From Aquabacterium fontiphilum (GTDB taxonomy: Bacteria; Pseudomonadota; Gammaproteobacteria; Burkholderiales; Burkholderiaceae_C): a stretch of 64,000 nt of DNA. The notes beneath the pieces are model-generated. The model was not told the origin of the DNA, ran no database searches, and saw only the letters and a list, made by a program, of their open reading frames with translations. This document shows positions 6,204-16,891 of this stretch, one piece after another. The DNA lies in NCBI RefSeq assembly GCF_009909205.1, contig NZ_JAAAPN010000013.1, positions 1-64,000 on the forward strand, written 5' to 3'. Position 1 is the stretch's first letter; every line of letters starts with the position of its first letter. Made by a program: the position numbers and the translations under genes.

Positions 6204-7412
6204 ATGTCGCAAGACAAGCTCACCCAGCTGATCCACCACCCCTATCGCGCGCCGGCCGGTTTCGAGGCGGTGCAGCCGGGGGTGCACAAGGCGTCGACCG
6301 TGATCTTTGAGAACACGGCGGCGCTGCACAAGCGGCAGTGGAAGGACAAGAGCGGCTACACCTACGGCCTGCACGGCACGCCCACCACCTTCACGCTCGA
6401 AGAGCGCCTGGCCACGCTGGAAGGCGGCAGGCAGACGCTGCTGACGCCTTCGGGCCTGGCGGCCATCACGCTGGTGGACATGGCGCTGCTGCGCACGGGC
6501 GATGAGGTGCTGATCCCGGACAACGCCTATGGCCCGGGCAAGGATTTCGCGCGGGGGGAGCTGGCCCATTGGGGCATCGGCCATCGTTTCTATGACCCGA
6601 TGGACCCGGCTTCGCTGCAGGCGGCGCTGTCTGAGCGTTCGCGGCTGGTGTGGCTGGAGGCGGCCGGGTCGGTGACGCTGGAGTTTCCTGACCTCAGCGG
6701 CCTGCTGCAGGTGGCGCGTCAGCACCCCGGCCTGGTCGTGGCGATGGACAACACCTGGGGCGCGGGGCTGGCGTTTGATACCTTCGAGTTGGGCGTGCCA
6801 GGCCCGGAGGGTTCGGACACCCGGGGGGTGGACGTCTCCATCCACGCGCTGACCAAGTACCCATCGGGCGGGGGCGATGTGTTGATGGGCGCCGTGACCA
6901 CGCGCAACGAGGCGCTGCACCACCGGCTCAAGCTGACGCACATGCGGCTGGGCCTGGGGGTGGGCGCCAACGACGCCGAGGCGATCCTGCGCGGGCTACC
7001 CAGCATGGGTGTGCGCTACCAGGCGCACGACGCGGCCACGAGGCGGATCGCGCAGTGGCTGCAGGGCCGGCCCGAGGTGAGCCAGGTGCTGCACCCGGCG
7101 CTGGCCGATTCACCCGGCCATGCCCATTGGGCACAGCATTGCACCGCTGCGGGCGGGCTGGTGTCGATGGTGTTTGACGCCAGCCGCCATGCGCCCGAGC
7201 GGGTGCACGCCATGGTCGATGCGCTGCGCCTGTTCAAGATCGGTTATTCGTGGGGCGGGCCGGTGAGCCTCGTCGTGCCTTACGAACTCAAGGGCATGCG
7301 CCAGATGGGCGCGCTGGCTGGGCGCGAGGGCACGGTGGTGCGGCTGGCCATCGGGCTGGAATCGCCCGATGACCTGATCGCCGACCTGACGCAGGCCTTC
7401 AGCCAGCTCTGA
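6204..7412 (+). CDS. metC: Cystathionine beta-lyase MetC
   Basis: PLP-dependent lyase that converts cystathionine to homocysteine, pyruvate and ammonia in methionine synthesis. The 402-residue protein is a Cys/Met-metabolism fold-type I enzyme: YTYGLHGTPTT near the N-terminus, the PLP-contact segment MDNTWGAG, and the Schiff-base lysine K218 in SIHALTKYPSGGGD. The C-terminal FKIGYSWGGPVSLV segment fits cystathionine beta-lyase rather than gamma-lyase. The ATG lies one base after the rimO stop, which indicates translational coupling. The opposing gene at 7420 is only 8 bp beyond its stop. Confidence 0.93.
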   Translation: MSQDKLTQLIHHPYRAPAGFEAVQPGVHKASTVIFENTAALHKRQWKDKSGYTYGLHGTPTTFTLEERLATLEGGRQTLLTPSGLAAITLVDMALLRTGDEVLIPDNAYGPGKDFARGELAHWGIGHRFYDPMDPASLQAALSERSRLVWLEAAGSVTLEFPDLSGLLQVARQHPGLVVAMDNTWGAGLAFDTFELGVPGPEGSDTRGVDVSIHALTKYPSGGGDVLMGAVTTRNEALHHRLKLTHMRLGLGVGANDAEAILRGLPSMGVRYQAHDAATRRIAQWLQGRPEVSQVLHPALADSPGHAHWAQHCTAAGGLVSMVFDASRHAPERVHAMVDALRLFKIGYSWGGPVSLVVPYELKGMRQMGALAGREGTVVRLAIGLESPDDLIADLTQAFSQL

Positions 7413-7419
7413 CGGGCTC

Positions 7420-8316
7420 TCAGCGCCCGGCGGCGTGCAGCGCGTTGCCGGCCGCGATCGCGTCGCCCGTGGCCTCGTAGGTTTCCAGCCATTTGCCGTA
7501 GCTGGGCATCTCTTTGACCTTCCAGGGGTGGAAGCGGGGCTTGTAGTAGGCGAAGTAGTAGCCCAGCGTGGGCGGGAACAGCCCGCCGGGCTTGTAGAAC
7601 CACCACAAGCCCTTGGCCCAGAGCTTGAGCCGCTCGGTGAAGCCGAAGCCATCGACCTTGAACATGTGGTTCATGATGCTGGCCACCGTCAGCGGGAAGC
7701 CGATGCTCACAATCATCATCGACAACACGCGCCGGAAGTACGACACCTTGGCCACCTTGGTGAGCACGTCATAGGCCACAGCCTTGTGCTCGACTTCTTC
7801 GATGGCGTGCCAGGCGTACATGGCGCGCACGCGCGGGTCGCTGGTCTCCAGCAGCTCGCGGCGTTCGAAGAAGCAGGTGCACATCATCGCCGTGAGGTGT
7901 TCCAGCGCGGCCGTGGCCGCCAGGCGCTGGTAGCGGCTGGTGAAGCGGGGCAGCCGTTCGAAGAAGTGCTGCTCCAGCGCGCGGTTGATGTAGTCGATGT
8001 CCACGCCCTGGGCTGCCAGCCGGTCGTTGAACTGGCGGTGAACCATGCTGTGCTGCGCTTCCTGGCGGGTGAAGTCGCGCACTTCCTTTTGCAGTTGCGG
8101 GTCTTTCACGTCGTCGCGGAACTCGCGCACGCTGGTGATGAAGAACTTCTCGCCCTGAGGAAAGAGCGTCGACATGGCGTCGAAGAAGCGCGTCTTGAAC
8201 GCGTCGTTGTCCATCCAGTAGCGGGGGATGTCGCCGTCCAGGCCGAAGTCAAGGTGCTCACGGGGCACGATGGGCACGTGGTCCTCATGGCGGGGGGCGT
8301 AAGCGGTGGCAGACAT
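7420..8316 (-). CDS. Metal-dependent hydrolase, PF10118-type ferritin-like protein
   Basis: The 298-residue product starts at 8316 behind a strong ribosome site (GAAGGAGG). It has the histidine and glutamate pattern of the predicted metal-dependent hydrolase family PF10118: FTRQEAQHSMVHRQFN, ALEHLTAMMC and WHAIEEVEHKAVAYDV, which would supply di-metal ligands in a four-helix bundle. A hydrophobic stretch around residues 205-225 (VLSMMIVSIGFPLTVASIM) suggests membrane association. The precise reaction of this family is not established. It is convergent with metC and transcribed alone. Confidence 0.8.
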   Translation of the reverse strand: MSATAYAPRHEDHVPIVPREHLDFGLDGDIPRYWMDNDAFKTRFFDAMSTLFPQGEKFFITSVREFRDDVKDPQLQKEVRDFTRQEAQHSMVHRQFNDRLAAQGVDIDYINRALEQHFFERLPRFTSRYQRLAATAALEHLTAMMCTCFFERRELLETSDPRVRAMYAWHAIEEVEHKAVAYDVLTKVAKVSYFRRVLSMMIVSIGFPLTVASIMNHMFKVDGFGFTERLKLWAKGLWWFYKPGGLFPPTLGYYFAYYKPRFHPWKVKEMPSYGKWLETYEATGDAIAAGNALHAAGR

Positions 8317-8492
8317 GCGGGCCTCCTTCTCGATGGTGGGTTGCCGACGGGCGCAATATAGGGGCGATTGGCGTGCCCGGGGGCATGTCACTCCCCCTTT
8401 CAGGGTATGAGGTGCGACAGCGCCAAAACCATGCCGGCGGCTAGACTTTGCGGGTCAGACGGGCGAGGGCGCCCCATGCAGAGAGGACGACG

Positions 8493-11400
8493 ATGTGGCC
8501 TGGTAGGAAGGCAGGGCGCGCAGCCGCCTGGATGGTGGGCTTGCTGTTGATGCAGGGCGCCGGGGCGGTCGGAGTGCGGCAGGCGTCGCCACAGGGCGTG
8601 GTGGGGCAGGTGCGTCAGGTGAGCGTGTCCTTCACGCAGCCCGTCATCCCGCTGGGCGAGCTTCGAGGCAGCGCGCCGTTTGACGTGCGGTGCCAGGGGC
8701 CGGCGCCCAAAGGGCAGGGCCGCTGGGCCAACGAGCGCACCTGGGTCTATGACTTCGAATCCGATCTGCCGCCGGGCGTGCGCTGCGAGGTGGTGCCGCG
8801 CGCGGGCTGGAAGCCGCCCTTGCCGGCGGCCGGCACGCTGCAGGCATCGGCGTTTCGGTTTCAGACAGGCGGCCCGGCCGTGCGATGGGTGGAGCCGGCC
8901 GAGGGCGAGGGCCCGATCGACGAAGCCCAGGCTTTCTTGCTGCAGTTGACGGGCGAGCCCGATCTGGTCACCGTCGCGGCGCGGGCGCATTGTCTGGTGG
9001 AGGGCATCGGCGAGCGCATGCCAGTCAGGCTGATACAGGGGGCCGAGCGCGAGGCCGTGCTCAAGGCGCGCAACCTGTCGGGACAGCGGGCGGCCCAGGC
9101 CGTGGTGCTGAGCTGCCAGCGGCCTTTGCCGGCCGGCGCCGAGGTGAAGCTGGTCTGGGGCGCAGGTGTGGCCGCCAAGGGCTTGCCCACGGGCGTGACC
9201 ACCACGGCTCAGAGCTATGGCTACACGGTGCGCCCGGCCTTCACGGCCGAGTTCAGCTGCGAGCGCGAGCGTGCCAACCGGCCTTGTCTGCCTGTGCGGC
9301 CGATGAGCCTGCGGTTTTCGGCGCCGGTGCCGCGTGAGTTGGCGCAGCAGATCCGCCTGCAGCCCGACGAGGGACCGGCCAGCAAGGGGCGCCTGTTGCA
9401 TGAGTCGCAAGAGACCCCCAAGGGCGAGCTGGTGGATGAGGTGCGGTTCGAGCCGCCCTTGAAGGCCTCGGCCGGCTACCGCGTTACCCTGCCGGCCGGG
9501 CTGGTGGACGAGACCGGGCGGCCCTTGACCAACGCGGGCAGCTTTCCGCTCAAGGTCGTCACCGGCGTCATGCCGCCGCTGGCCAAGTTTGCGGCGGCGC
9601 CCTTTGGCGTGATCGAGCTGCATGCCGAGCCCGGTCAGCCCCCGGTGCTGCCGGTCACGGTGCGCCAGGTGGAGCAGGCCATCCCGGTGCGCAGCAAGAC
9701 ATTGACCTCGGCGCAGGACATCCTCGACTGGCTGGCCCGTGTGCGTCGGTATCACGAATCGCAGGTGACAGCCCGCGAGGCCGGTTTGCCCGCTGCACAG
9801 TGGAAGGAATGGGTCGAGGTGGAGGATGCGCGGGGCCGAAAGCGCAAGATCCAGCAAGACCGCTGGATTGCCACGCGCGAGCTGTCGCTGTTGTCGGGCG
9901 AAGGCGGGGTCAAGCCGTTACAGCTGCCCCGCAGTGATCCGAAAGACCCGCGTCCGTTCGAGGTGGTGGGCATCCCGCTGGGCGGCCCCGGCTATCACGT
10001 GATCGAGTTGGCCTCGCCGCGTCTGGGCGAGGCGTTGCTGCCGCAAGCTGGGCCGATGTATGTGCGCACGGGGGTGCTGGCCACCAACCTGTCGGTCCAC
10101 TTCAAGCATGGGCGCGAAAACGCACTGGTGTGGGTGACCAGCCTTGACAAAGGGCAGCCCGTGGCGGGTGCCGAGGTGGCGGTGCATGACTGCGCCGGCA
10201 CGCGGCTGTGGCAGGGGCGGACCGATGCGAAAGGCCTGGCGCAGGTGGATGCAGCGCTGACCAGCAACCGCCAGGGATGCGCCTTGCATGATGGCCTGTT
10301 GGTTCTGGCCCGCAAACCGCTGGCTGACGGGCCGTTCAAGGGACAGACGGACGTGTCCTTTGTCTTCAGCGGCTGGCAGAAGGGCATCGAGCCCTGGCGG
10401 TTCCAGCATCCGACCCAGTCGCCTGAGGCTTACTGGGGCCACGACGGTGTGCGCGCCCATACGGTGTTCGACCGCAGCCTGTTCCGCGCGGGCGAGACGG
10501 TGTCGATGAAGCACTTTCTGCGCTTCGAGCAACGCCATGGCCTGACCGGCTTGCCCAAGGCGCAATGGCCGGATACGGTCAAGATCGTCCACCAGGGATC
10601 GGACACAGAGTACCGATTGCCGCTGGCCTGGCGCGACCCGCTTCATGCGTTGTCGACCTGGCCAATCCCGGAAGACGCGAAGCTGGGGCGCTACGAGGTG
10701 AGCTTCGAGGGGCCGGCCATCCGCCAGCGGCCCGACGCCGAGGTGGAGGGTGGGCAGGGCGAGCGCCGCAGTTGGGCGGCCGGCAGCTTCCGGGTCGAGG
10801 CGTTCCGTGTGCCGCTGGTGGAGGCGCGCTTGACGGGGCCCAAGGGGGCACAGGTGGCGCCCCGCAGCCTGCCTTTGTCGGTACAGATGCGCTACCTCGC
10901 TGGCGGGGCCATGCAGCAGGCAGCCGGGCAGGTGACCGCCGTATGGCGTGAGCGCACGCCGCGCTTCGCGGATTACGACGGTTTCAGCTTCAGCCCGCCG
11001 CGCGAGTGGCAAACCGGATCGCGCACGGGCGGCGGCGCCGATGGTGCGGGCGAGGACGGGGACGATGGTGAGATGGAGGCCTCAGACGGGGCAGACCGCG
11101 TGCTGGCGCGGGCGGTGGGGGTGCTGACCGACCGCGAAGGCCAGGCCCGTGTGACCTTGGACAAGCTGCCCGACTGGCGCAAGCACGGACGCCCGGGAGA
11201 GGTGCAGGCCGAGTTGACTTTCACCGATCCCAATGGCGAGGTGCAGACGGTGGCCACCCGCGTGCCGGTGTGGCCCAGCGAGGTGGTGCTGGGCGTGGCC
11301 AGCAGCCGTTGGGCCGGCAGCGGCAGCGACGCGGGCCAGGCGCGCTTCAGGGTGGTGGCGCTCGATACCGCCGGCAAGCCGCTGCGCGGCCAGCGCGTGA

Positions 11401-14400
11401 AGGTCAGTGCGCGGATGGTTCAACATTACAGCCACCGCAAGCGCATCGTGGGCGGTTTCTATGCCTATGACAACCGCACCGAGGTGAAAGACCTCGGCAC
11501 GGTGTGCGAAGGCCAGACGGATGCAAGGGGCCTGCTGCTCTGCGAGACCCGCTTCGACGAAGCCGGAGAGGTGGAGCTGATCGCCCAGGCCCAGGACAGC
11601 CAGAAGCGCGCAGCACAGGCTGCAACCAGCATCTGGGTGACCCGCCAGGGTGAGGTGTGGTTCAGCCAGGACAACGACGACCGGATGGATGTGCTGCCCG
11701 AGAAGCCTGGCTACGAGCCGGGAGAGACGGCGCGCCTGCAAGTGCGCATGCCCTTCCGTGAGGCCACGGTGCTGGTGTCGGTCGAGCGGGAAGGGGTGAT
11801 CGACACCCGCGTGATGACCTTGAGGGGCGATGATCCCGTGATTGCCTTACCCATACCGAAGTCGCAGCGTGGCGCGGACGGCGAGCTTCGGAGCTGGGCG
11901 CCCAATGTGTACGTGAGCGTGATGGCGCTGCGCGGACGCATCCGCGAGGTGCCGTGGTACAGCTTCTTCACATGGGGGTGGCGCTCGCCGGTGGAGTGGG
12001 CTCGGGCCTTCTGGTACGAAGGGCGCAGCTACCAGGCTCCCACCGCGCTGGTGGACCTGTCTCGCCCCGCTTACAAGCTCGGCGTGGCGGCCTTGCGCAT
12101 CGGGCGTGCGGAGCACGCGCTGAAGGTCGAGGTCATGCCCGAGAAAGCCGTCTATGGCATCCGCGAGACCGCACGCACCCGCATCCGCGTGACGCACGAT
12201 GGCAAGCCGGTCACCGGCTCGATCGCCTTTGCGGCCGTCGATGAGGGGCTGTTGGCCCTGTCGCCCAACCGGTCATGGAACCTGCTGGATGCCATGCTTC
12301 AGGAGCGCGCCTGGGGCGTGGAGACTAGCACCGCGCAGAGCGAGGTCGTGGGGCGCCGGCACTATGGCCGCAAGGCCGTGGCGCCCGGCGGCGGGGGCGG
12401 AGGCAGCGCCACGCGCGAACTGCTCGACACCTTGTTGCTGTGGCAGGGCGATGTGGCGCTGGACGCGCGCGGCGAAGCGGTTGTCTCGGTGCCGATCAAC
12501 GATGCCTTGACCCGCTTCCGGCTGGTGGCGGTTGCGGCATCGGGTCTGCAGCGCTTTGGCACAGGGCAGGCCGAGATTCGCGTCACGCAGGATCTGCAGG
12601 TGCTGCCTGGCCTGCCGCCGCTGGTGCGCGAGGGCGACCGGTTCGAGGCCATCCTGACGGTGCGCAACACCACCTCGCGGGCGCTGACGGTGCAGGTGGG
12701 GCTGCGCGGCGAAGCCGAGGCCACGGCCGATGCGACGCTGGCAACGGCCACGATCAACCTTCCCACGCGCCAGATCACGGTGGCGCCGGAAGGCGCGCAG
12801 GAGGTGCGCTGGCCGGTGGACGTGCCACTGGGCGCACAGCGTCTGGCATGGGTGGCCAGCGCGGCCACCAGTGCGGCCACCAGCGCGGATGGCGGCGGCA
12901 AGCCCTTGCGCGATCAGGTCCGGGCTGCGCAGGTGGTGGAGGCCGCCGTGCCCGTGCGCGTCTGGCAGGCGACCTTGGTGCAGGCGCCTGGTGGCGAAAC
13001 CACGGGCCCGCAAACGCTGCTGGCCGTGGCGCCGCCGGGCGATGCCGTGCTCGACAAGGTGGGCGGCACCTCGCGGCCGCGCGGGGGGCTGCGGGTCAGC
13101 CTGCATGCCAGTCTGGCTGGCGCCATGCCGGGCGTGCGCCGTTACTTCGACACCTATCCGTTTGCCTGCCTGGAGCAGAAGGTGGCCAAGGGCCTCGGCC
13201 TCGCCTTGCTCACGGGCGACGCGGCCTTGTGGAACACGGTTGTGGGGCAGTTGCCGTCCTATCTGGACGAAGACGGCCTGGCTGCCTATTTCCCGCCCTC
13301 GGAGGGCGCCGGTGCGGTCGGATCGGATTATCTGACCGCACATCTGCTCAGCGTGGCCCACCAGGCCGGTCGGGCGTTGCCACCCCAGGCGCGCGAGGCC
13401 ATGCTGGCGGGGCTGGCCGCGTTCGTGCGCGGGGAACTGGGCCGCGATGTATGGGCGCCTTCGGGCCTCGGCCGCGGCCAGGTCAACGACGCAAGGCGTC
13501 TGGCAGCCATCGAGGCCTTGGCCCGCTACGGCCGGGCCGAGGCGCGCTGGCTCGATACCGTTCAGATCACGCCCCAGGTCTGGCCGACCTCGGCGTTGCT
13601 GAACTGGATGGGCATTCTTCAGCGCGTCTCGGATGTGCCGCAGCGGGCGCAGCGCCTGGCTGAGGCCGAGCAACTGTTGCGCGCCCGGCTGATGCAGGGT
13701 GGCACCACGCTCAGCTTTGCGAACGAGCAGGACGACTTCTGGTGGTGGATGATGGAGTCGCCCGATGCCAACGCCGTGCGCCTGATCCTGGCGGTGCTGG
13801 ACCGTCCCGACTGGCGTGATGACCTGCCCCGCCTGGTGCAGGGGGCACTGGCTCGGCAGCGGCAGGGCGCGTGGCTGACGACCCATGCCAACCTGTGGGG
13901 CGTGCTGGCCGTGCAGGGCTTTGCGCGACGCTTTGAAGCCGCGCCCGTTACGGGACGCAGCGTGATCCGCCTGGGCGAGACAAGCCGCGAGGTGAACTGG
14001 TCGCCCGAGCCAGGCCCATCCGGTGTTCAGGCGGCGCTGCCCTGGCCAGTGACGGGGCAGCCCAAGGCGGCGCCTGCTCCCGCGGCACTGACCTGGCAGC
14101 ATCGCGGCACCGGCCGGCCGTGGGCGGCCGTGCAGACCTTGGCCGCCGTACCCCTGAAGGCGCCGCTTCAGGCTGGTTATGCGGTGCGCAAGACCATCAC
14201 GCCGGTGGACGCGGCGGGCGAGCCGGTCAACGCCAGGCCACCGTATGCGCGGGGCACCATCCTGCGCGTGACACTGGAGCTCAATGCCCAGGCCGACATG
14301 AGCTGGGTGGCCTTGCAGGATCCGGTGCCGGGTGGAGCCACCGTGCTGGGCAGCGGGCTGGGCCGCGACAGCGCGCTGGCCACACAAGGCGAACGCCGAG

Positions 14401-14615
14401 CCGAGGAGGGCGCAGGGCCCATCTATGTCGAGCGCAGTTTCTCGGCCTACCGGGCCTATTTCGACTTCCTGCCCAAGGGGCGGCATGTGCTGAGCTACTC
14501 GGTGCGGCTGAACAACCCAGGGCGGTTCGCGTTGCCGCCCACGCGCGTGGAAGCCATGTACGCGCCTGAGACCTTTGGCGAGTTGCCCAATGGCAGTGTG
14601 GAGGTGGCGCCTTGA
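8493..14615 (+). CDS. Alpha-2-macroglobulin family protein (YfhM/ECAM type)
   Basis: Bacterial alpha-2-macroglobulins are large periplasmic protease traps that guard the cell envelope. This 2040-residue protein starts at 8493 (MWPGRKAGRAAAWMVGLLLMQGAGA, split here as basic N-region then hydrophobic core) behind AGAGGACG. It lacks an obvious lipobox, so it is probably soluble. Macroglobulin-like beta domains fill the N-terminal half, a Gly-rich segment (VAPGGGGGGSATREL, about residue 1300) precedes the complement-like part, and the thioester motif CLEQ is at residues 1559-1562 in YPFACLEQK, so the covalent trapping chemistry is retained. pbpC follows immediately, as in E. coli yfhM-pbpC, where the trap is thought to work when peptidoglycan is breached. 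Confidence 0.93.
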   Translation: MWPGRKAGRAAAWMVGLLLMQGAGAVGVRQASPQGVVGQVRQVSVSFTQPVIPLGELRGSAPFDVRCQGPAPKGQGRWANERTWVYDFESDLPPGVRCEVVPRAGWKPPLPAAGTLQASAFRFQTGGPAVRWVEPAEGEGPIDEAQAFLLQLTGEPDLVTVAARAHCLVEGIGERMPVRLIQGAEREAVLKARNLSGQRAAQAVVLSCQRPLPAGAEVKLVWGAGVAAKGLPTGVTTTAQSYGYTVRPAFTAEFSCERERANRPCLPVRPMSLRFSAPVPRELAQQIRLQPDEGPASKGRLLHESQETPKGELVDEVRFEPPLKASAGYRVTLPAGLVDETGRPLTNAGSFPLKVVTGVMPPLAKFAAAPFGVIELHAEPGQPPVLPVTVRQVEQAIPVRSKTLTSAQDILDWLARVRRYHESQVTAREAGLPAAQWKEWVEVEDARGRKRKIQQDRWIATRELSLLSGEGGVKPLQLPRSDPKDPRPFEVVGIPLGGPGYHVIELASPRLGEALLPQAGPMYVRTGVLATNLSVHFKHGRENALVWVTSLDKGQPVAGAEVAVHDCAGTRLWQGRTDAKGLAQVDAALTSNRQGCALHDGLLVLARKPLADGPFKGQTDVSFVFSGWQKGIEPWRFQHPTQSPEAYWGHDGVRAHTVFDRSLFRAGETVSMKHFLRFEQRHGLTGLPKAQWPDTVKIVHQGSDTEYRLPLAWRDPLHALSTWPIPEDAKLGRYEVSFEGPAIRQRPDAEVEGGQGERRSWAAGSFRVEAFRVPLVEARLTGPKGAQVAPRSLPLSVQMRYLAGGAMQQAAGQVTAVWRERTPRFADYDGFSFSPPREWQTGSRTGGGADGAGEDGDDGEMEASDGADRVLARAVGVLTDREGQARVTLDKLPDWRKHGRPGEVQAELTFTDPNGEVQTVATRVPVWPSEVVLGVASSRWAGSGSDAGQARFRVVALDTAGKPLRGQRVKVSARMVQHYSHRKRIVGGFYAYDNRTEVKDLGTVCEGQTDARGLLLCETRFDEAGEVELIAQAQDSQKRAAQAATSIWVTRQGEVWFSQDNDDRMDVLPEKPGYEPGETARLQVRMPFREATVLVSVEREGVIDTRVMTLRGDDPVIALPIPKSQRGADGELRSWAPNVYVSVMALRGRIREVPWYSFFTWGWRSPVEWARAFWYEGRSYQAPTALVDLSRPAYKLGVAALRIGRAEHALKVEVMPEKAVYGIRETARTRIRVTHDGKPVTGSIAFAAVDEGLLALSPNRSWNLLDAMLQERAWGVETSTAQSEVVGRRHYGRKAVAPGGGGGGSATRELLDTLLLWQGDVALDARGEAVVSVPINDALTRFRLVAVAASGLQRFGTGQAEIRVTQDLQVLPGLPPLVREGDRFEAILTVRNTTSRALTVQVGLRGEAEATADATLATATINLPTRQITVAPEGAQEVRWPVDVPLGAQRLAWVASAATSAATSADGGGKPLRDQVRAAQVVEAAVPVRVWQATLVQAPGGETTGPQTLLAVAPPGDAVLDKVGGTSRPRGGLRVSLHASLAGAMPGVRRYFDTYPFACLEQKVAKGLGLALLTGDAALWNTVVGQLPSYLDEDGLAAYFPPSEGAGAVGSDYLTAHLLSVAHQAGRALPPQAREAMLAGLAAFVRGELGRDVWAPSGLGRGQVNDARRLAAIEALARYGRAEARWLDTVQITPQVWPTSALLNWMGILQRVSDVPQRAQRLAEAEQLLRARLMQGGTTLSFANEQDDFWWWMMESPDANAVRLILAVLDRPDWRDDLPRLVQGALARQRQGAWLTTHANLWGVLAVQGFARRFEAAPVTGRSVIRLGETSREVNWSPEPGPSGVQAALPWPVTGQPKAAPAPAALTWQHRGTGRPWAAVQTLAAVPLKAPLQAGYAVRKTITPVDAAGEPVNARPPYARGTILRVTLELNAQADMSWVALQDPVPGGATVLGSGLGRDSALATQGERRAEEGAGPIYVERSFSAYRAYFDFLPKGRHVLSYSVRLNNPGRFALPPTRVEAMYAPETFGELPNGSVEVAP

Positions 14616-14668
14616 TCTGGGCCGGCCTTCGCCACCGCCTTGCCTGTCGCCAAAGGGGCAGGGGCGTC

Positions 14669-16891
14669 ATGAGGCACACGGTGGCAGCAGGCTTGGCAGC
14701 CTGGCTGGCGAGCGGGGTGGCGCAGGCGGCTTATCCGACGGTGGCCGAGGTGCGCGCGGCCCACCAGCCGAGCGATCTGGTGCTGCTGGATCACCGCGGG
14801 CGGCCCATCCAGAGCGTGCGGGTCGACGGGCAAGCGCGTCGGCTGCCGTGGGTGAGGCTGGAGGATGTCTCGCCCGCGATGCGTACGGCCATCGTGCTGT
14901 CTGAGGATCAGCGCTTCTGGCGACACAGCGGGGTTGACTGGCAGGCCGTGGCCGCCAGCGCGTGGGCCAACTTGTTCGACGCGCGCACGCGAGGCGCCTC
15001 GACCGTGACCATGCAGCTGGCGGGGCTGCTCGACAGCGATGCGGCACGCCCAGGCGAGGGGCGGTCGTGGACGCAGAAGGTGGCCCAGACCTGGGGCGCA
15101 CGCCAGCTTGAAGCCCATTGGCGCAAGAGCGACATCCTGGAGGCTTACCTGAACCTGGTCCCGTTTCGGGGGGAGCTGGTCGGGCTGCCCGCGCTGACTC
15201 AGACGCTGTTTCGCAAGCACCCCGCCGGGCTGGACGCACACGAGGCGGCCATCGCCGCCGCGCTGGTGCGGGGCCCCAACGCGAGCGAGGCGGTCGTGGC
15301 GCGGCGGGCATGCCAGGTGTTGGCCTTGCAGCAGCGCAGTTGCGCCGGCATCGAGCTGCTGACGGCGCAGGCGCTGCGCCGAAAGGGCGCGCCCATGCTC
15401 GGGCCGCAGATTGCGCCGCATTTTGCGCGCTGGGCCCTGGCGCAACAGGGGCCAGGCGAGCCAGGCGGCCAAAGCTGGCCTGCTGACGCCCGCACCACGC
15501 TGGATGCGGCGCTGCAGCGCCAGGCCCGCGCACTGTTGCACCGGCATCTCGCCGAGCTCGCCGGGCAGCAGGTGGAAGACGGCGCCGTGGTGGTGCTTGA
15601 TAACGCCACGGGGGCGGTGTTGGCCTGGGTGGGCAGCAGCGGCGCTTTGTCGGCGGCGGCCGATGTGGATGCGGTGCTGGCCCGCCGCCAACCGGGCTCG
15701 ACGCTCAAGCCCTTTGTGTATGGCCTGGCCTTCGAGCAGCGGGTGCTGACGCCCGCCAGCCTGCTGCACGATGCGCCGGTGCAGCTGCCCACGGGCGCTG
15801 GGCTGTACATCCCGCAGAACTACGATCGGCGCTTTCGTGGCTGGGTGAGCGTGCGCACGGCGCTGGGCAACAGCCTGAACGTGCCGGCTGTGCGGGCCGG
15901 TGCCATGCTGGGGCCGGACCGGCTGGCGCAGCGCCTTAACGACCTGGGCCTGGCCCTGTCGCAACCGGGCAGCCATTACGGGCCGGGCCTGGCACTGGGC
16001 AGCGCCGAAGTCACCTTGCTGGCCCTGACCAATGCCTACCGCGCGCTGGCCAACGGCGGACACTGGTCGCCAGTACAAGCCTGGCGACCCGGGCCCGCGA
16101 CCTCGAAGGCGAGGCCACAGCGTCAGGTCTTCTCGCCCGCGGTGGCCTACCTCGTGACCGACATCCTGTCGGACAACGCCGCACGCGCCATCACATTCGG
16201 GCTGGACAGCGCGCTCACAACGCGAGGCTTTGCCGCAGTAAAGACCGGCACGAGCAAAGACATGCGCGACAACTGGTGCGTCGGCTACACCGATCGCTAC
16301 ACCGTGGGCGTGTGGGTGGGGAACGCCAGTGGTGCGCCGATGCGCCGTGTCAGCGGCGTGTCGGGCGCTGCGCCCGTCTGGGCTGGCATGGTGCGCGCGC
16401 TGCACGAAGAACGCGTCTCCCGACCGCCGACCATGCCGGCCGGCGTGGTGCGCCAGGCCATCCATTACGAAACCGCGGGGGGCGAAGGTCTGGCCGAGCC
16501 CGACCGCGTGGAGGTCTTCCTGCAGGGCACGGCCCAGGCGCAATGGCAGCTGGCGGCAGGGGCGGGCGAGGGCGAAGCCGGGGTGGCACAGCCCGGGCGC
16601 CTGATTCGTTCGCCGGCCGATGGCGCTGTGCTGGCGCTCGATCCGGACATCCCGCCTCAGTCGCAACGTGTGCACTTCGAGGCCGCGCGCCATGTTCTGG
16701 CCGCCCCGGCGGGTGGCCGGGCTCAAGCGCCGGCCTGGTGGCTCAACGGCAAGCGGTTGGGCAGTGCCCGTGGGCCTGTGCGCTGGCTGCCCATGCCGGG
16801 CCGGCATGTTCTGGAACTGCGCCGCGGCAACGAAGTGCTCGATTCGGTGCGGTTCGAGGTGCGGGGCGCCTCAGTCCTTGCCGCTGGATGA
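14669..16891 (+). CDS. pbpC: Penicillin-binding protein 1C
   Basis: Bifunctional peptidoglycan synthase anchored in the inner membrane. The 740-residue product from the ATG at 14669 begins with a short hydrophobic anchor ([17 protein letters not shown]). The glycosyltransferase-51 domain follows ([26 protein letters not shown]), then the transpeptidase domain with STLK at residue 344, SLN in [12 protein letters not shown] and [12 protein letters not shown], and the C-terminal domain typical of PBP1C. A TTG start at 14612 overlapping the macroglobulin stop would also be in frame; the ATG is preferred because it begins directly at the membrane anchor. Its 3' end overlaps convergent smpB by 21 nt. 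Pairing with the macroglobulin gene suggests joint envelope repair. Confidence 0.94.
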   Translation: MRHTVAAGLAAWLASGVAQAAYPTVAEVRAAHQPSDLVLLDHRGRPIQSVRVDGQARRLPWVRLEDVSPAMRTAIVLSEDQRFWRHSGVDWQAVAASAWANLFDARTRGASTVTMQLAGLLDSDAARPGEGRSWTQKVAQTWGARQLEAHWRKSDILEAYLNLVPFRGELVGLPALTQTLFRKHPAGLDAHEAAIAAALVRGPNASEAVVARRACQVLALQQRSCAGIELLTAQALRRKGAPMLGPQIAPHFARWALAQQGPGEPGGQSWPADARTTLDAALQRQARALLHRHLAELAGQQVEDGAVVVLDNATGAVLAWVGSSGALSAAADVDAVLARRQPGSTLKPFVYGLAFEQRVLTPASLLHDAPVQLPTGAGLYIPQNYDRRFRGWVSVRTALGNSLNVPAVRAGAMLGPDRLAQRLNDLGLALSQPGSHYGPGLALGSAEVTLLALTNAYRALANGGHWSPVQAWRPGPATSKARPQRQVFSPAVAYLVTDILSDNAARAITFGLDSALTTRGFAAVKTGTSKDMRDNWCVGYTDRYTVGVWVGNASGAPMRRVSGVSGAAPVWAGMVRALHEERVSRPPTMPAGVVRQAIHYETAGGEGLAEPDRVEVFLQGTAQAQWQLAAGAGEGEAGVAQPGRLIRSPADGAVLALDPDIPPQSQRVHFEAARHVLAAPAGGRAQAPAWWLNGKRLGSARGPVRWLPMPGRHVLELRRGNEVLDSVRFEVRGASVLAAG

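Noticed and set aside
4865..6223. Long antisense ORF over rimO, and similar ones over guaA, guaB and ETF-QO
   Set aside because: These are shadows of well-recognised genes with third-position GC bias; none shows a domain or a ribosome site.
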